Positions 1 through 8,878 are shown, counted from the first letter of the stretch. The stretch is 64,000 nt of DNA from Flavobacteriales bacterium (GCA_016703105.1 JADJCS010000013.1:186001-250000); one strand, 5' to 3'. Notes: generated by a model not told the origin, from the letters alone. Translations and numbers: made by a program.

Positions 1-392
1 GGGTCCACACCCGCGGCAACGAGCTTGTCGCGGTTCATGCGCAATGTGTGCTCGCTTGTGTAGATCAGCGCACGGCAATCATGCGAGGCCAGTCGCCGCA
101 AGCCCCATTGGAACAGACGGTGCGACTCGGGCATCGGTTTGTAGCGCGGCAGGTAACTCTCCACTTCGATAACCCAGGGATGGCGGTTGGCAACGATACA
201 ATTGTATGTATGGAACAAGTCCGCACGCTTTACCGGTAGGAAGAAGCGCGTATGCCAGAGGAAGGCGCTCACGATCCCTGTCATGTGCCACGGGAAGTCC
301 ACCATCCGGGCGTAGCGGTACCCTTCGGGTGGGTTGCTGAACGCGTAGTGCTGCCAGTAGCGGGTCTTGTGCGAGATACCGATGATACGCAT
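1..392 (-). CDS. Glycosyltransferase family 4-like protein, N-terminal fragment cut by the window edge
   Basis: The minus frame stays open from an ATG at 392 to base 1, giving about 130 residues that begin MRIIGISHKTRYWQHY. The fragment alternates short hydrophobic strands with aromatic stretches (LFHTYNCIVANRHPWVIEVE, then ALIYTSEHTLRMN near its end). This is how the acceptor-binding half of GT-B glycosyltransferases reads: a helix-strand pair, then a Ser/Thr-rich loop before the linker. The C-terminal nucleotide-sugar half lies outside the window, so donor and family are inferred. A TACCTTTG element sits 13 bases upstream of the ATG. It diverges from the MBOAT gene at 609 and fits the polysaccharide locus. 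Confidence 0.7.
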   Translation of the reverse strand, partial: MRIIGISHKTRYWQHYAFSNPPEGYRYARMVDFPWHMTGIVSAFLWHTRFFLPVKRADLFHTYNCIVANRHPWVIEVESYLPRYKPMPESHRLFQWGLRRLASHDCRALIYTSEHTLRMNRDKLVAAGVD

Positions 393-608
393 ACGCCGGG
401 GCGGCCAAAGGTAGCGCGTGCCCCGTCGCACCTCCTTGTTCCGGATCAGAGCTTGAGAAGGGTGCCGATACCGCGAGCGCTCGCACCGTGCCCTTACTTT
501 CGGCCGCCCTTGGCCGGACCACGGATACCATTTGTCGATCTCATTGCGGAAGGAAAAGGTTCCGTGGGGACGGCACGGGGTTGACCAGGACGCAAGAGCA
601 CCAGGGAG
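393..608. other. Intergenic region between divergent genes
   Basis: This 216-base gap separates the leftward glycosyltransferase from the rightward MBOAT gene. It holds the leftward -7 element at 406-413. The sequence GGGAG directly before the ATG at 609 could serve as a ribosome binding site. I see no gene, RNA or repeat here. Confidence 0.5.
406..413 (-). promoter_or_regulatory. Bacteroidota -7 promoter element TACCTTTG
   Basis: The minus strand reads TACCTTTG, an exact match to TAnnTTTG, 13 bases before the ATG at 392. No convincing -33 TTG was assigned. Confidence 0.5.
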
Positions 609-2048
609 ATGGAGTTCACCTCGTTCGTATATGCGCTTTTTCTCGCGCTGGCTTTTGCGCTCTACTGGTCGGTCGCGCGCTGGGGTGCCAGAGCCCAGAA
701 CATGGTGCTGCTCCTGGTCAGTGCCATCTTCTATGCCTGGGCGGACCCTCGCTTCCTAGGGTTGCTGTTGCTCAGCGGTGCGGTGAACTACGCTCTAGCG
801 ATCGGCATCGCGGGCGCTCGCGGCGAACGCGCCAAAAGCATCCTCTTCTTCCTGGGGATCGCGATGCTGGGTCTGCTCTGCTGGTTCAAGTATTTCGATT
901 TCTTCTACGGCAGTGCGGTGGACCTTCTGAACACCATCGGGTTCCAAGGCACCCATAGCACACTCGCATTGGCGTTGCCGCTCGGCATCAGCTTCTACAC
1001 TTTCCAGATGCTCGGTTACCTCATCGATACACGTAACGAGGAGATCGAACCCTGCGAAGATCCATGGCACTTCGTCACCTATGTGCTTTACTTCCCAAAG
1101 ATCATGGCAGGCCCCATCGAGCGGGCCCAGGTCTTCCTTCCGCAAATAGCCGTTGCGCGCACGTTCGACAGTGCGCTGGCCACCGATGGCATGCGGCAGA
1201 TCCTCTGGGGCCTGCTGGCCAAAGTGGTGGTGGCGGACAACGCCAGCGCGTTCGTGGACCTGATCTTCAAGGACCCGGCCGCTGAAACAGGTAGCACGTT
1301 GCTCGTGGGAGCCTTCCTCTATTTCATCCAGATCTATTTCGATTTCGCGGGCTATTCGAACATCGCGATCGGCTCTTCCAAACTACTGGGCATCCGTCTC
1401 ACCACCAATTTCAGGACACCCTTCTTCGCCACGGGTGTCAATGACTTTTGGAAGAGGTGGCACATCTCGCTCACCACCTGGATGATCGACCATTTGTTCA
1501 CGCCGCTCTCATTCCTATTGCGCGACCGGGGAAGAGCGGGTACAGTGATCTCCTTTACCACCACTTTCCTGGCCGTGGGTATCTGGCACGGCGCGAACTG
1601 GACCTTCGTGGCGTTCGGGACGCTGCAGAGCCTCTACTTCCTTCCCCTGGCCTTGTCCGGTCCTGGTAAGAAGACATCCGCGTTCCCAACAGGTGATCGC
1701 GTCCCCTCTCCACGTCATTTTGCCCGCATGTTGGGGACGTTCCTCCTAATGATGCTCTCGTTCGTCCTTCTTCGCGTGACGAGCATTGGGGACGCTGTGA
1801 CCTACTACCTCGGTCTATTCGACCCCTCCCTATTCTCCAAACCCACCGTGTTCCCCTCCATGGTGGTGCTACTCGCGCTTCTGCTCATGCTGGTGGAGTG
1901 GTTCCAACGCGGAATGACGCATGCGCTGGAACGGATCGAAGCCGCTATGCCGGGATGGATCCGTTGGACGATCTATATGATCATCCTGTACACGATAATC
2001 CTGTTGAACCATACCGGCCACTACCGGTTCATCTACTTCCAGTTCTGA
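609..2048 (+). CDS. MBOAT family membrane-bound O-acyltransferase (AlgI/DltB type)
   Basis: This 479-residue polytopic membrane protein carries the full MBOAT signature: PLGISFYTFQ near 124-133, FPKIMAGPIER near 162-172, FDFAGYSNIAIG near 244-255, FWKRWHIS near 280-287 and GIWHGANW near 324-331. H327 is the invariant catalytic-type histidine. Family members move an acyl or aminoacyl group across or at the membrane onto a glycan. The SGNH gene starts 3 bases after its stop, the usual AlgI-AlgJ/X or DltB-DltD pairing. Carrier protein and adenylating enzyme genes follow on the opposite strand, so a dlt-like acyl supply is a reasonable inference. The donor and the glycan acceptor cannot be read from the sequence. 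Confidence 0.93.
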   Translation: MEFTSFVYALFLALAFALYWSVARWGARAQNMVLLLVSAIFYAWADPRFLGLLLLSGAVNYALAIGIAGARGERAKSILFFLGIAMLGLLCWFKYFDFFYGSAVDLLNTIGFQGTHSTLALALPLGISFYTFQMLGYLIDTRNEEIEPCEDPWHFVTYVLYFPKIMAGPIERAQVFLPQIAVARTFDSALATDGMRQILWGLLAKVVVADNASAFVDLIFKDPAAETGSTLLVGAFLYFIQIYFDFAGYSNIAIGSSKLLGIRLTTNFRTPFFATGVNDFWKRWHISLTTWMIDHLFTPLSFLLRDRGRAGTVISFTTTFLAVGIWHGANWTFVAFGTLQSLYFLPLALSGPGKKTSAFPTGDRVPSPRHFARMLGTFLLMMLSFVLLRVTSIGDAVTYYLGLFDPSLFSKPTVFPSMVVLLALLLMLVEWFQRGMTHALERIEAAMPGWIRWTIYMIILYTIILLNHTGHYRFIYFQF

Positions 2049-2051
2049 TCG

Positions 2052-2963
2052 ATGCGGCGCTTTCTCACAGCCCTCCTGCTCTTCGGCCTGCTGGTGCTGG
2101 TCCTGGACCTGCCCTTCCGATGGGCCATGCGCGATCTGCCGGACACCGAATACGATGATCGCCTGCATCGCATCCTGGAGGACCGTCTGCCTGCACGGAT
2201 CCTGGTCTTCGGTTCTTCGCGGGCCGCCCGGGATGTGATGCCGCAACGCATCACGGAGATCACCGGTAGCGAGGCCTTCAGCCTGGGCTATCCGGGGGCG
2301 AGCATCACGTTCCAGGAGTTCGTGTTGCGGCTTGTGCTCCAGAGCGCGCACAAACCGCACACCGTGCTATTGGTCGTGGACGATCCCTCCGAACTTATCG
2401 GCACCAAGACCGTCGATTTCCGCCTGGACCGGTCCTATCCGCTCGCGGGCTATGATGTGGTGAACGACGAGATATGCGAACGGACCGGAAAGTCCAGGCT
2501 CCTCACCCGCCTGCTCGCCTCGTACCGGATCAAGGAGAGCCTCTCGCAACTATGGGCCCCCCCCAAGCCGGATCGCTTCGATACGGTGTTCGCCGATGGA
2601 TCCATGACCAGCATGATGCGATCGGCCGCATTGGATACTTTTTCCTTCCAGGCCGCGGCGCGTCGCTATGCGATCCAGCATGAATCAGCAATGCACCGGG
2701 ACGCGTTCTTGCGCTTCGTGCAAGGGTGTACCGATCACGGGATCCGGCTGATCATCGTGCATCCTCCTGGCCTGGATCCCCCGACCATTGGCTTCGCTGA
2801 ACGGATCGCCGAGCTGACCAAGGGTAACGCGGAGATCTATCACTACGACACGACGAACCAGGCCTATCGCGATCTCGGCTTCTATTACGATGCGCCGCAC
2901 CTGAACCGGAAGGGCGCGCGCGTGTTCTCCGAAGAGCTGGCCGGGTTCCTTGCCAGGCGTTGA
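2052..2963 (+). CDS. SGNH/GDSL-like membrane-anchored protein, MBOAT partner
   Basis: 303 residues with an N-terminal hydrophobic segment (about residues 4-20) that should anchor a periplasmic domain. SGNH blocks are visible: FGSSRAARD with the candidate nucleophile serine at about 55-56, and a C-terminal DAPH (D280, H283) supplying the Asp-His pair. Length and layout match AlgJ/AlgX/DltD-like partners of MBOAT acyltransferases, which complete O-acyl transfer to the polysaccharide. It lies 3 bases downstream of the MBOAT gene and is almost certainly co-transcribed. The end is convergent with the carrier protein gene, only 4 bases away, with no visible terminator between them. Confidence 0.8.
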   Translation: MRRFLTALLLFGLLVLVLDLPFRWAMRDLPDTEYDDRLHRILEDRLPARILVFGSSRAARDVMPQRITEITGSEAFSLGYPGASITFQEFVLRLVLQSAHKPHTVLLVVDDPSELIGTKTVDFRLDRSYPLAGYDVVNDEICERTGKSRLLTRLLASYRIKESLSQLWAPPKPDRFDTVFADGSMTSMMRSAALDTFSFQAAARRYAIQHESAMHRDAFLRFVQGCTDHGIRLIIVHPPGLDPPTIGFAERIAELTKGNAEIYHYDTTNQAYRDLGFYYDAPHLNRKGARVFSEELAGFLARR

Positions 2964-2967
2964 AGCC

Positions 2968-3216
2968 TCAGGGGTTGTCCAATTTGGAACTGATGAGCTC
3001 GATCAGCGAGCCCATGTTCTTCAGCTTGTTCACCTCCTTCAGCTTGAACTTCACACCGAAGTTCTTCTCTATGCGGGTGATTATCGTCATGTGGGTGAGC
3101 GAATCCCAGCCCTCCACATCCGCCGCGGTCAACTCGTCCCTAACTTCAAAAGAACCATGCCCAAGGACCGAGGTCACGGTTTCGCGGATGCGGGCAATGA
3201 TGAGATCTCTTTCCAT
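2968..3216 (-). CDS. Acyl carrier protein (phosphopantetheine-binding)
   Basis: An 82-residue stand-alone carrier protein. The motif GWDSLTHM places the phosphopantetheine-bearing serine at S39, followed by the helix IITRIEKNFGVKF. Spacing and length match ACP/DltC-like proteins. It sits downstream of the GNAT gene (start 11 bases after that gene's stop) and in the same direction as the adenylating enzyme at 3887-5380, which would load it. Housekeeping AcpP normally sits with fab genes, so this is a dedicated pathway carrier. Whether it carries a fatty, hydroxy or amino acid is not visible. Confidence 0.92.
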   Translation of the reverse strand: MERDLIIARIRETVTSVLGHGSFEVRDELTAADVEGWDSLTHMTIITRIEKNFGVKFKLKEVNKLKNMGSLIELISSKLDNP

Positions 3217-3227
3217 GTACTGAAGAA

Positions 3228-3890
3228 TTACAACGGCCGCTCAAGTAGGAGTTTCTCGTGCCAGGGTAGGTGATCGGAGATAGCGGGGTGAACGGATGTG
3301 AAAGTACGGGCTACGTGGAAGCCAAGGCGCTGGTACAAGCCGACGGCCACGCGATTGTTGCTGAACGCTTGCACCTGCGCCTTTTCCGGCATCGGATCGG
3401 ATGCTTTGGCCCTGGCGAGGTGCGCCTCGATCAAACGGCCTGCCCACCCTTGCCCACGGTACGCTGGGTCCACATGAACGTATTCCAACTGAAGCGAATT
3501 CCAATGGCGATCGATGCGCAGTCCCGATAACACCCCGGACCTGGAGCGGAGCACTTCGAGGCTTTCCTGTGGATATGTAGCACCGATCAGATTGGACTTG
3601 AGGATCGCGGAAGGCATCTCCTCCGCAGCACCTTCGATCCACCCCGCTACGGTAGCTACAGGCCGACCTTGCACTTCCGCGATGAGGAAGCTGCTGATCG
3701 AGAGTTCGCAGCCGTCCACCTCTTCCTGCAGCATGGCTTGGATCAATGGGGCCGTCTGTTCTTCGGAAAGACCGAAAAGGGTTGCAAGGCCGAGGTTCCG
3801 CGATCCGCTCTTTTCCGCGGAAATGATCGCTGCGACCAGGAAATCGAGGTCCTGTGGTAGGGCCGCTCGTATCCTCGAACCGTCGGTCAT
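3228..3890 (-). CDS. GNAT family N-acetyltransferase
   Basis: 220 residues with the GNAT fold in order: strand YVHVDPAYRGQGWAGRLIEA holds the acetyl-CoA pyrophosphate loop (R/Q-x-x-G-x-G/A type), and YQRLGFHVARTF is the C-terminal motif B. The start overlaps the end of the adenylating-enzyme gene by 4 bases (ATGA), so the two are translationally coupled. Its position between an adenylating enzyme and a carrier protein suggests it acylates the amino group of the activated building block or modifies the sugar, which is inference. GNAT members vary widely in substrate. Confidence 0.85.
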   Translation of the reverse strand: MTDGSRIRAALPQDLDFLVAAIISAEKSGSRNLGLATLFGLSEEQTAPLIQAMLQEEVDGCELSISSFLIAEVQGRPVATVAGWIEGAAEEMPSAILKSNLIGATYPQESLEVLRSRSGVLSGLRIDRHWNSLQLEYVHVDPAYRGQGWAGRLIEAHLARAKASDPMPEKAQVQAFSNNRVAVGLYQRLGFHVARTFTSVHPAISDHLPWHEKLLLERPL

Positions 3891-5380
3891 ACCGGAACGT
3901 TGATCAGGCGCTGCAGCGCTTTGCGATCCGTTTTGCCGCTCGAACCCAAAGGAAAGGCCCCCACATACCGTACCTGCGTCGGGATCATGTAGGGCGGTAG
4001 CTTGGTGCGTAAATAGGCCAGCAGTTCCTTCGGATCGGACGGTTCCGTTTCGATGGCCATCGCGATCTCGATGATGCCCAGTTCGTTCTGAACGGCCAGT
4101 GCGGCCAGGTTCGCCCCCTTTAGATAAGTGCGTGCGAAATGCTCCACTTCACCGAGTTCCACACGGAAGCCCTGGATCTTGGCCTGCTGGTCGATCCTGC
4201 CGAGGTACATGATGTCGCCCTCTTCATCGAGCAGGCAAAGATCGCCCGTGCGATAGAAGCGCGTCATCACGCCTTGATGCTCGGCGACGAACATCACCTG
4301 GGCGGTGCGCACCGGATCGTTCCAATACCCCGCGGTAAGCTGCGGACCCGAAAGGCAAAGCTCCCCCTTCGACCCGGGTGGAAGGATGCGTCCGTCCTCA
4401 TCGATCACTACGATCACGGATGCGCCCATCTGCTTCCCAATCGCGATGATGCCATTGCGCTCCTTGTTCGCCCCATCGCGCCGGTAGAGGTACTGCGTGC
4501 ACACCACGGTATGCTCGGTCGGTCCGTACGCGTTGTAAATGCGCGCGTTCGGTGCGCATACGCTCCAGGCCGCTGTAAGGTCCAGTGGCAGTGCCTCTCC
4601 AGCAAAAACACAGTACTTCAGGTCCGGATGGAGGATCTCATCGAAATACGGGCGGAGGTAGGGTGTCACCGAAGGCACCATCGGTGCCATGGTCAGCTTC
4701 CGATCGCCCAAAGTTCGGCGATGTACATGTACTTGATCGCGCCCTGCGGTACGGTATGCACACAAGCACCGCACAGAAGAGGAAGCACGAAAGACATCAC
4801 CGAGACGTCGAAGGTGAGTTCGAACATCTGTAGGCATCGGTCGGAAGGTCCCAACGTGATACCCAACGCACCGGAGGCCTCTACGAAGGCCCTCAAGTTC
4901 GCGCGGGTGATCGGAACGCCCTTGGGCTCGCCCGTGGTGCCGGAGGTGAACAGCACATAGGCGAGCCCCCTCATCCACATGCGCCGTATACGAAAGGTCA
5001 GATGCCACTGGTGGTAGCTCATCCGTTCGCACGGTGCGGTGCACCTTGTACGCCTCGTGCGCCATCGAAGTGAAGAGCGTGGAAATGCCTGCTGCCGCGA
5101 TGATCCCCTGGTTGCGATCGAAGGGTGCTTTGGGCGCGATCGGCAAATACGCCTTCCCCTCCGACCATAGGGCTAGAATGCTGGCATAGGTGTGCAGGTC
5201 ATCGAAGCCGATCAAACCCACCAGAACCTCCTCTGTGGGAAGATGCGCCCGTATCCATGCTCGTTTCGCGGAGATCGAAGCGGCCAGTTCCGAATACGTG
5301 GACCCCTGACCGTTGATGAAGAAGGCTTCATTGCTCCCGTGCCGGGCAAGGGATGCGAACAGGGTGCTGAAAAGATCCAT
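3887..5380 (-). CDS. AMP-forming adenylating enzyme (DltA/NRPS A-domain type), two frame breaks
   Basis: About 497 residues of an ANL-superfamily ligase that activates a carboxylic or amino acid as the adenylate and loads a carrier protein. Core motifs are YVLFTSGTTGEPKG (A3), YNAYGPTEHTVV (A5), YRTGDLC (A7), KIQGFRVELGEVE (A8) and GKTDRKAL (A10, catalytic lysine). The A3 part is in another frame: an extra G in the run at 4966-4970 and a missing T (plus-strand AAA at 4710-4712) make two compensating breaks. The residues between them read correctly only in the second frame (4693-5022). The paired homopolymer indels look like sequencing errors. It is coupled to the GNAT gene and lies two genes upstream of the carrier protein. 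Substrate unknown. Confidence 0.85.
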   Translation of the reverse strand: MDLFSTLFASLARHGSNEAFFINGQGSTYSELAASISAKRAWIRAHLPTEEVLVGLIGFDDLHTYASILALWSEGKAYLPIAPKAPFDRNQGIIAAAGISTLFTSMAHEAYKVHRTVRTDELPPVASDLSYTAHVDEGARLCAVHLRHHGRAQGRSDHPRELEGLRRGLRCVGYHVGTFRPMPTDVRTHLRRLGDVFRASSSVRCLCAYRTAGRDQVHVHRRTLGDRKLTMAPMVPSVTPYLRPYFDEILHPDLKYCVFAGEALPLDLTAAWSVCAPNARIYNAYGPTEHTVVCTQYLYRRDGANKERNGIIAIGKQMGASVIVVIDEDGRILPPGSKGELCLSGPQLTAGYWNDPVRTAQVMFVAEHQGVMTRFYRTGDLCLLDEEGDIMYLGRIDQQAKIQGFRVELGEVEHFARTYLKGANLAALAVQNELGIIEIAMAIETEPSDPKELLAYLRTKLPPYMIPTQVRYVGAFPLGSSGKTDRKALQRLINVPV

Positions 5381-5445
5381 CCGTCGCTATTCGACCGCGA
5401 AAATAACCATGTGGCGCATCGTCCTGTGTGACGTGAGCGGCCCTC

Positions 5446-6418
5446 TCAACCTTGCAACACACCCTCTCCACGCAACCATGCGTGGAACCGCGCCAAACCT
5501 TCAGCAAGCGTTGTGGACGGAACAAAACCCAGGTCCCGCTGCGCCTTTGCTCACGTCCGCGAAGGTCTGCGGCACATCGCCGGGTTGCTCTGGGCATTGC
5601 TCGATGAGCGCGGGTCGACCCACTTCGCGTTCGATGGCGGTGATGAGGTCGCGCAACATCACCGTACCCGAATTGCCCAGGTTGTACAACGCGTACCGAT
5701 CGCCTTGTTCGCGGTCCAGCGCCGCGCGCACACCCCGGATGATGTCGTCCACATAGGTATAGTCGCGCCGCGTGGTGCCATCACCGAACCGCTGGATGGT
5801 CTGTCCGGAGGAGATCTTGCGGAAGAACTGATGGATAGCGAGGTCGGGCCGTTGTCGCGGACCGTAGACCGTGAAGAAGCGCAACGTGGTGATCCGCATA
5901 CCGTGCAGGTCCGAACAGACCCGCGCGAACTGTTCCGCCGCGAGCTTGGTGGCCGCGTACGGACTGATAGGCACCAAGGCGGGCTCGTCCTCCTTCCACG
6001 GAACGTTCGGGTTCTCGCCGTACACGCTGCTGCTGCTCGCCAGGATGAAGTGGGGTACTGCGCGCTTCCGGGCCATTTCCAGCAAGCGCAGCGTTCCGGT
6101 CACATTCACCCGATGGTAGGCGATGGGGTCGTTGATGCTTGGTCGCACCCCGGCCTTCGCAGCGATATGGACCAGGCGATCGATGGGCTCCGGGCCGAGC
6201 CGTTCCTCAAGATCATCGGCGAGGATGTCGGCCTCGATCAACCGGAAGGAAGGGTCGCTCCGGTGGGCGGCGATGTTCCGCTCCTTCGCCACGCGCGGAT
6301 AGAAAGGATCGAAGTTGTCCACCACCGTGACCCGCCAGCCGCCTTCCGCCAGCAGGCGGTCGACCAGATGGCTCCCGATGAAGCCTGCACCTCCAGTGAT
6401 AACTATATGTCCGGGCAT
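5446..6418 (-). CDS. UDP-glucuronate 4-epimerase-type NAD-dependent SDR, one frame break
   Basis: Extended SDR with the NAD motif GGAGFIGSH at about residues 9-17, the catalytic YAATK (Y-x-x-x-K) and RDYTYVDDIIRG, the pattern of the CapI/WbpP/GAE group that interconverts UDP-glucuronate and UDP-galacturonate. Read literally the gene stops early at 5501 after a meaningless tail. Removing one base from the TTT at 5546-5548 restores a normal C-terminus (AQRDLGFVPSTTLAEGLARF and onward) ending at 5446. It supplies a uronic acid precursor to the locus. A TAGCTTTG element lies at 6433-6440. It diverges from the glycosyltransferase at 6519. Confidence 0.85.
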
Positions 6419-6432
6419 CGCGAAAAGGCCCG

Positions 6433-6440
6433 CAAAGCTA
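6433..6440 (-). promoter_or_regulatory. -7 promoter element TAGCTTTG
   Basis: Exact TAnnTTTG match on the minus strand, 14 bases before the ATG at 6418. Confidence 0.5.
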
Positions 6441-6518
6441 ACCGGAGCGAAGGATCCCAGAGGCCCGGGCTACCTTGCGGCCCCGGTGAAGGCACCGACA
6501 ACACGGAACGCCCGCAGT

Positions 6519-7805
6519 ATGGCGGACAAGGCGCCCATTCTCATCGTATCGCATACTTTCCCTCCCTACCGGGGGATCGGAGGACGGCGCTGGGTGAAGT
6601 TCGCCAAAGCCCTGGCACGACGTGGTCACGCCGTGCATGTGATCCACAGCGCCGGTGGCGGAGACCTGCTCGGCTCCCTTTGGACCGATGATCTGTCGAC
6701 ACCCGGGATCCATGTTCACCCCTTGCCGCAGCGGTATCCCACCGTACTCTTCAAGCGACCATTGGCCACGGTGCTGGAGAAGGTGATGTACCGCTTCTGG
6801 AGCTTCGCGCTCCCGCTTTTCACCAGAGGGAACTGGTTCGATAAAACGATCTTCTGGGAGCGACCGTTCCTCCGGCAGGCTGGCACGTTGATCCAAGAGC
6901 ATGGCATCCGCAACGTGCTGATCACCGGCGCACCGTTCCGCCTCCTCTACTACGGCACCTTGTTGAAGCGTTCCCACCCGATCCGCCTGGTGAGCGACCT
7001 GCGCGATACCTGGACCTGGCAGGACGGCTATGGCGGTGGGCTCTTGGGCCTCGCGCGCAAAGCCTTCGAGAAGGAACTGGAACGCAAGGTGATGGAGGAG
7101 AGCGATCATATCGTTTCCCCGCATCCGGCTGTTGTGGACCATCTGCGCCATGCCTATCCGTCGGCGACAGGCCGCATCGCCTTGCTGGGACATGCCATCG
7201 ATCCGGATGAATTGGGGCCGCCGCGTCCTGCGCACAGCCCGAAGCTGCTGCGCCTGATCTACGCGGGAAGCATGTACGGCGCCAGCGAGGCCGATGCCTA
7301 CTTCAACGAGCTGCTGAAGGGATTCGCTGCGCTGCGCGAGAAGTATCCGGAGAGCTTCGCCGTGTGCCGATCGGACCTCTACATCACCGGCCACGGTACG
7401 GCACGTTATCGCGAGCAGGTGGAACGCGCCGGCCTGAGCGACCGGATCCTCTTCCACGAGCCACTGCCCGCGAAGGAGATCTTCCCACGCATCGCGGCGG
7501 CGGATGCGGTGATCCTCTTCATCCCTTCAGGGAACAAGGATGTGTTGGGCACCAAGTTCACCGAGATCTTCTACTTGGGAAGACCGGTGATACATGTGGG
7601 CGCCCCTGGATCGATAAGCGCTTATATCACATCGAACGGCTTGGGCGTTACGTTGCCGGTGGAAGAACTCGCCAACGCATTGCCTGAGCTGATGAGCGGG
7701 GCGCGACAGGTGCATACGAACACCGCCTACGATCCGCGAGCCCATCTGCTCGACCACATCGCCGAGGGGATGGAGCGCACGTTGCTGTTGCCACCGACGG
7801 TCTAG
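6519..7805 (+). CDS. Glycosyltransferase, GT-B fold (family 4-like)
   Basis: 428 residues from the ATG at 6519 (MADKAPILIVSHTFPPYRG). The longer upstream reading frame is rejected because it is antisense to the epimerase gene. The start holds the HTFPPYRGIGGRRWVKFAKAL loop of GT-B enzymes. Later parts are LRLIYAGSMYG (start of the donor domain), YITGHG, ILFHEPLPAKEIFPRIAAADAVILF and KFTEIFYLGRPVI, the region that contacts the sugar nucleotide. It would add a sugar to the growing polysaccharide on the cytoplasmic face. Donor and linkage cannot be told. Its stop shares the CTAG at 7802-7805 with the convergent deacetylase gene. Confidence 0.82.
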   Translation: MADKAPILIVSHTFPPYRGIGGRRWVKFAKALARRGHAVHVIHSAGGGDLLGSLWTDDLSTPGIHVHPLPQRYPTVLFKRPLATVLEKVMYRFWSFALPLFTRGNWFDKTIFWERPFLRQAGTLIQEHGIRNVLITGAPFRLLYYGTLLKRSHPIRLVSDLRDTWTWQDGYGGGLLGLARKAFEKELERKVMEESDHIVSPHPAVVDHLRHAYPSATGRIALLGHAIDPDELGPPRPAHSPKLLRLIYAGSMYGASEADAYFNELLKGFAALREKYPESFAVCRSDLYITGHGTARYREQVERAGLSDRILFHEPLPAKEIFPRIAAADAVILFIPSGNKDVLGTKFTEIFYLGRPVIHVGAPGSISAYITSNGLGVTLPVEELANALPELMSGARQVHTNTAYDPRAHLLDHIAEGMERTLLLPPTV

Positions 7806-8878
7806 GCCGTAGCGCGCACGCGCGCAGGCACCAAGGCTTCGATATCCGAGCTCAACGCGTACCGCTCCGAACATTGCCCCAAAAGGCGCTCGAGCATGTG
7901 CAGGTTGTGGCGTGTGACCATTTTCGGGTGGCTGATGAACTGCACAAGGGGATGTGCCTCGATATGCCGCAGATACTCCCGGTACCGTGCGGCGGTGAGC
8001 AGTTCCACCGACATCATCTCCCGGTGACTGGTGCCCATGGTGCCATCCGCGCCCGGCACATCCACGAAGGCCACACCCTGGCCATCGCCCCACTGGCGGC
8101 CGTAGGGGATGCGCCAGAGCACCTTGTCCAGGATGGATGAGGTCCATGTCCGTTGGCGCAGCGGGATGCTGGAAATGGTCACTTCCACGAACGGCCCTTC
8201 GGGATCCGGGCGCATCACATCCCTCGAGAACCGGTACACCGGACCCGGCAGCGGTGCGGTGAAATCATAGTCCACCGCGTTGCTATGCCGCTTCATCCCT
8301 CCAAGCACGCTCATGTCGCGCTCCACCAGATGGCGTGCGAAATGGGGAGCGAAGTCCTCGAACGGTTGGATACACCAGCCGCCTGCCCTGTAGGCCCGGA
8401 TCCGGTAATGTGGGTCGACCGGTGCGATGATCCGCCGCAGGATCTCGATCGAGCCACTGAACACACGGTCGCGTGCGGCCTCGTCCAACGCGGAGAAGCG
8501 GTACAACCGCAACTCCTTCAGGTCCCATTCATGCGCCGCCGCATCATAGCGCGCATCGGCCCAATGCGGGTGGATGTGGGGATAGACGGCATGCCCGCGT
8601 TGAACCAGTTCGCGCAGTTGCCGTGCGATCCGGTCCAGGTCGGCCCGGCACCTGACGCTCACCGTAGAACGCTTGTCCAGTTCCAAGAGGAAGGTGGTAT
8701 CCACGAAGAAGACCGCGCGCAACCCGTGCCGTTCGATGATCGGCAGCAACCGGTCCACCGGGCGCACCATGCAGAACTCCACGGTGCCGCTCCGACGACC
8801 AAGGAACAGTTCGTGATCGAACGTGAGGACGAGGTGGCGCGTTTCCATCCGGGAAGGGTCGGCAAAGTAATGCTCCAT
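7802..8878 (-). CDS. Polysaccharide deacetylase-like protein (NodB homology)
   Basis: 358 residues. LVLTFDHE near residues 16-23 is the first NodB motif (the metal-binding/catalytic Asp region); VFFVDTTF, YPHIHPHW (histidine metal ligands) and IRAYRAGGW (the R-x-x-G/H motif) follow in the right order. Such enzymes remove N- or O-acetyl groups from glycans. No signal peptide is seen, so it may act in the cytoplasm on lipid-linked or nucleotide-linked sugars. The methionine at 8848 (METRHLVLTF) is an alternative start, since the first 10 codons contain a TTACTTTG promoter-like sequence. It diverges from the toroid protein gene at 8902, and the two probably serve the same glycan. Confidence 0.82.
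   Translation of the reverse strand: MEHYFADPSRMETRHLVLTFDHELFLGRRSGTVEFCMVRPVDRLLPIIERHGLRAVFFVDTTFLLELDKRSTVSVRCRADLDRIARQLRELVQRGHAVYPHIHPHWADARYDAAAHEWDLKELRLYRFSALDEAARDRVFSGSIEILRRIIAPVDPHYRIRAYRAGGWCIQPFEDFAPHFARHLVERDMSVLGGMKRHSNAVDYDFTAPLPGPVYRFSRDVMRPDPEGPFVEVTISSIPLRQRTWTSSILDKVLWRIPYGRQWGDGQGVAFVDVPGADGTMGTSHREMMSVELLTAARYREYLRHIEAHPLVQFISHPKMVTRHNLHMLERLLGQCSERYALSSDIEALVPARVRATA

Noticed and set aside
6315..6518. N-terminal extension of the glycosyltransferase at 6519
   Set aside because: These 68 codons are antisense to the epimerase gene start and carry no GT features.
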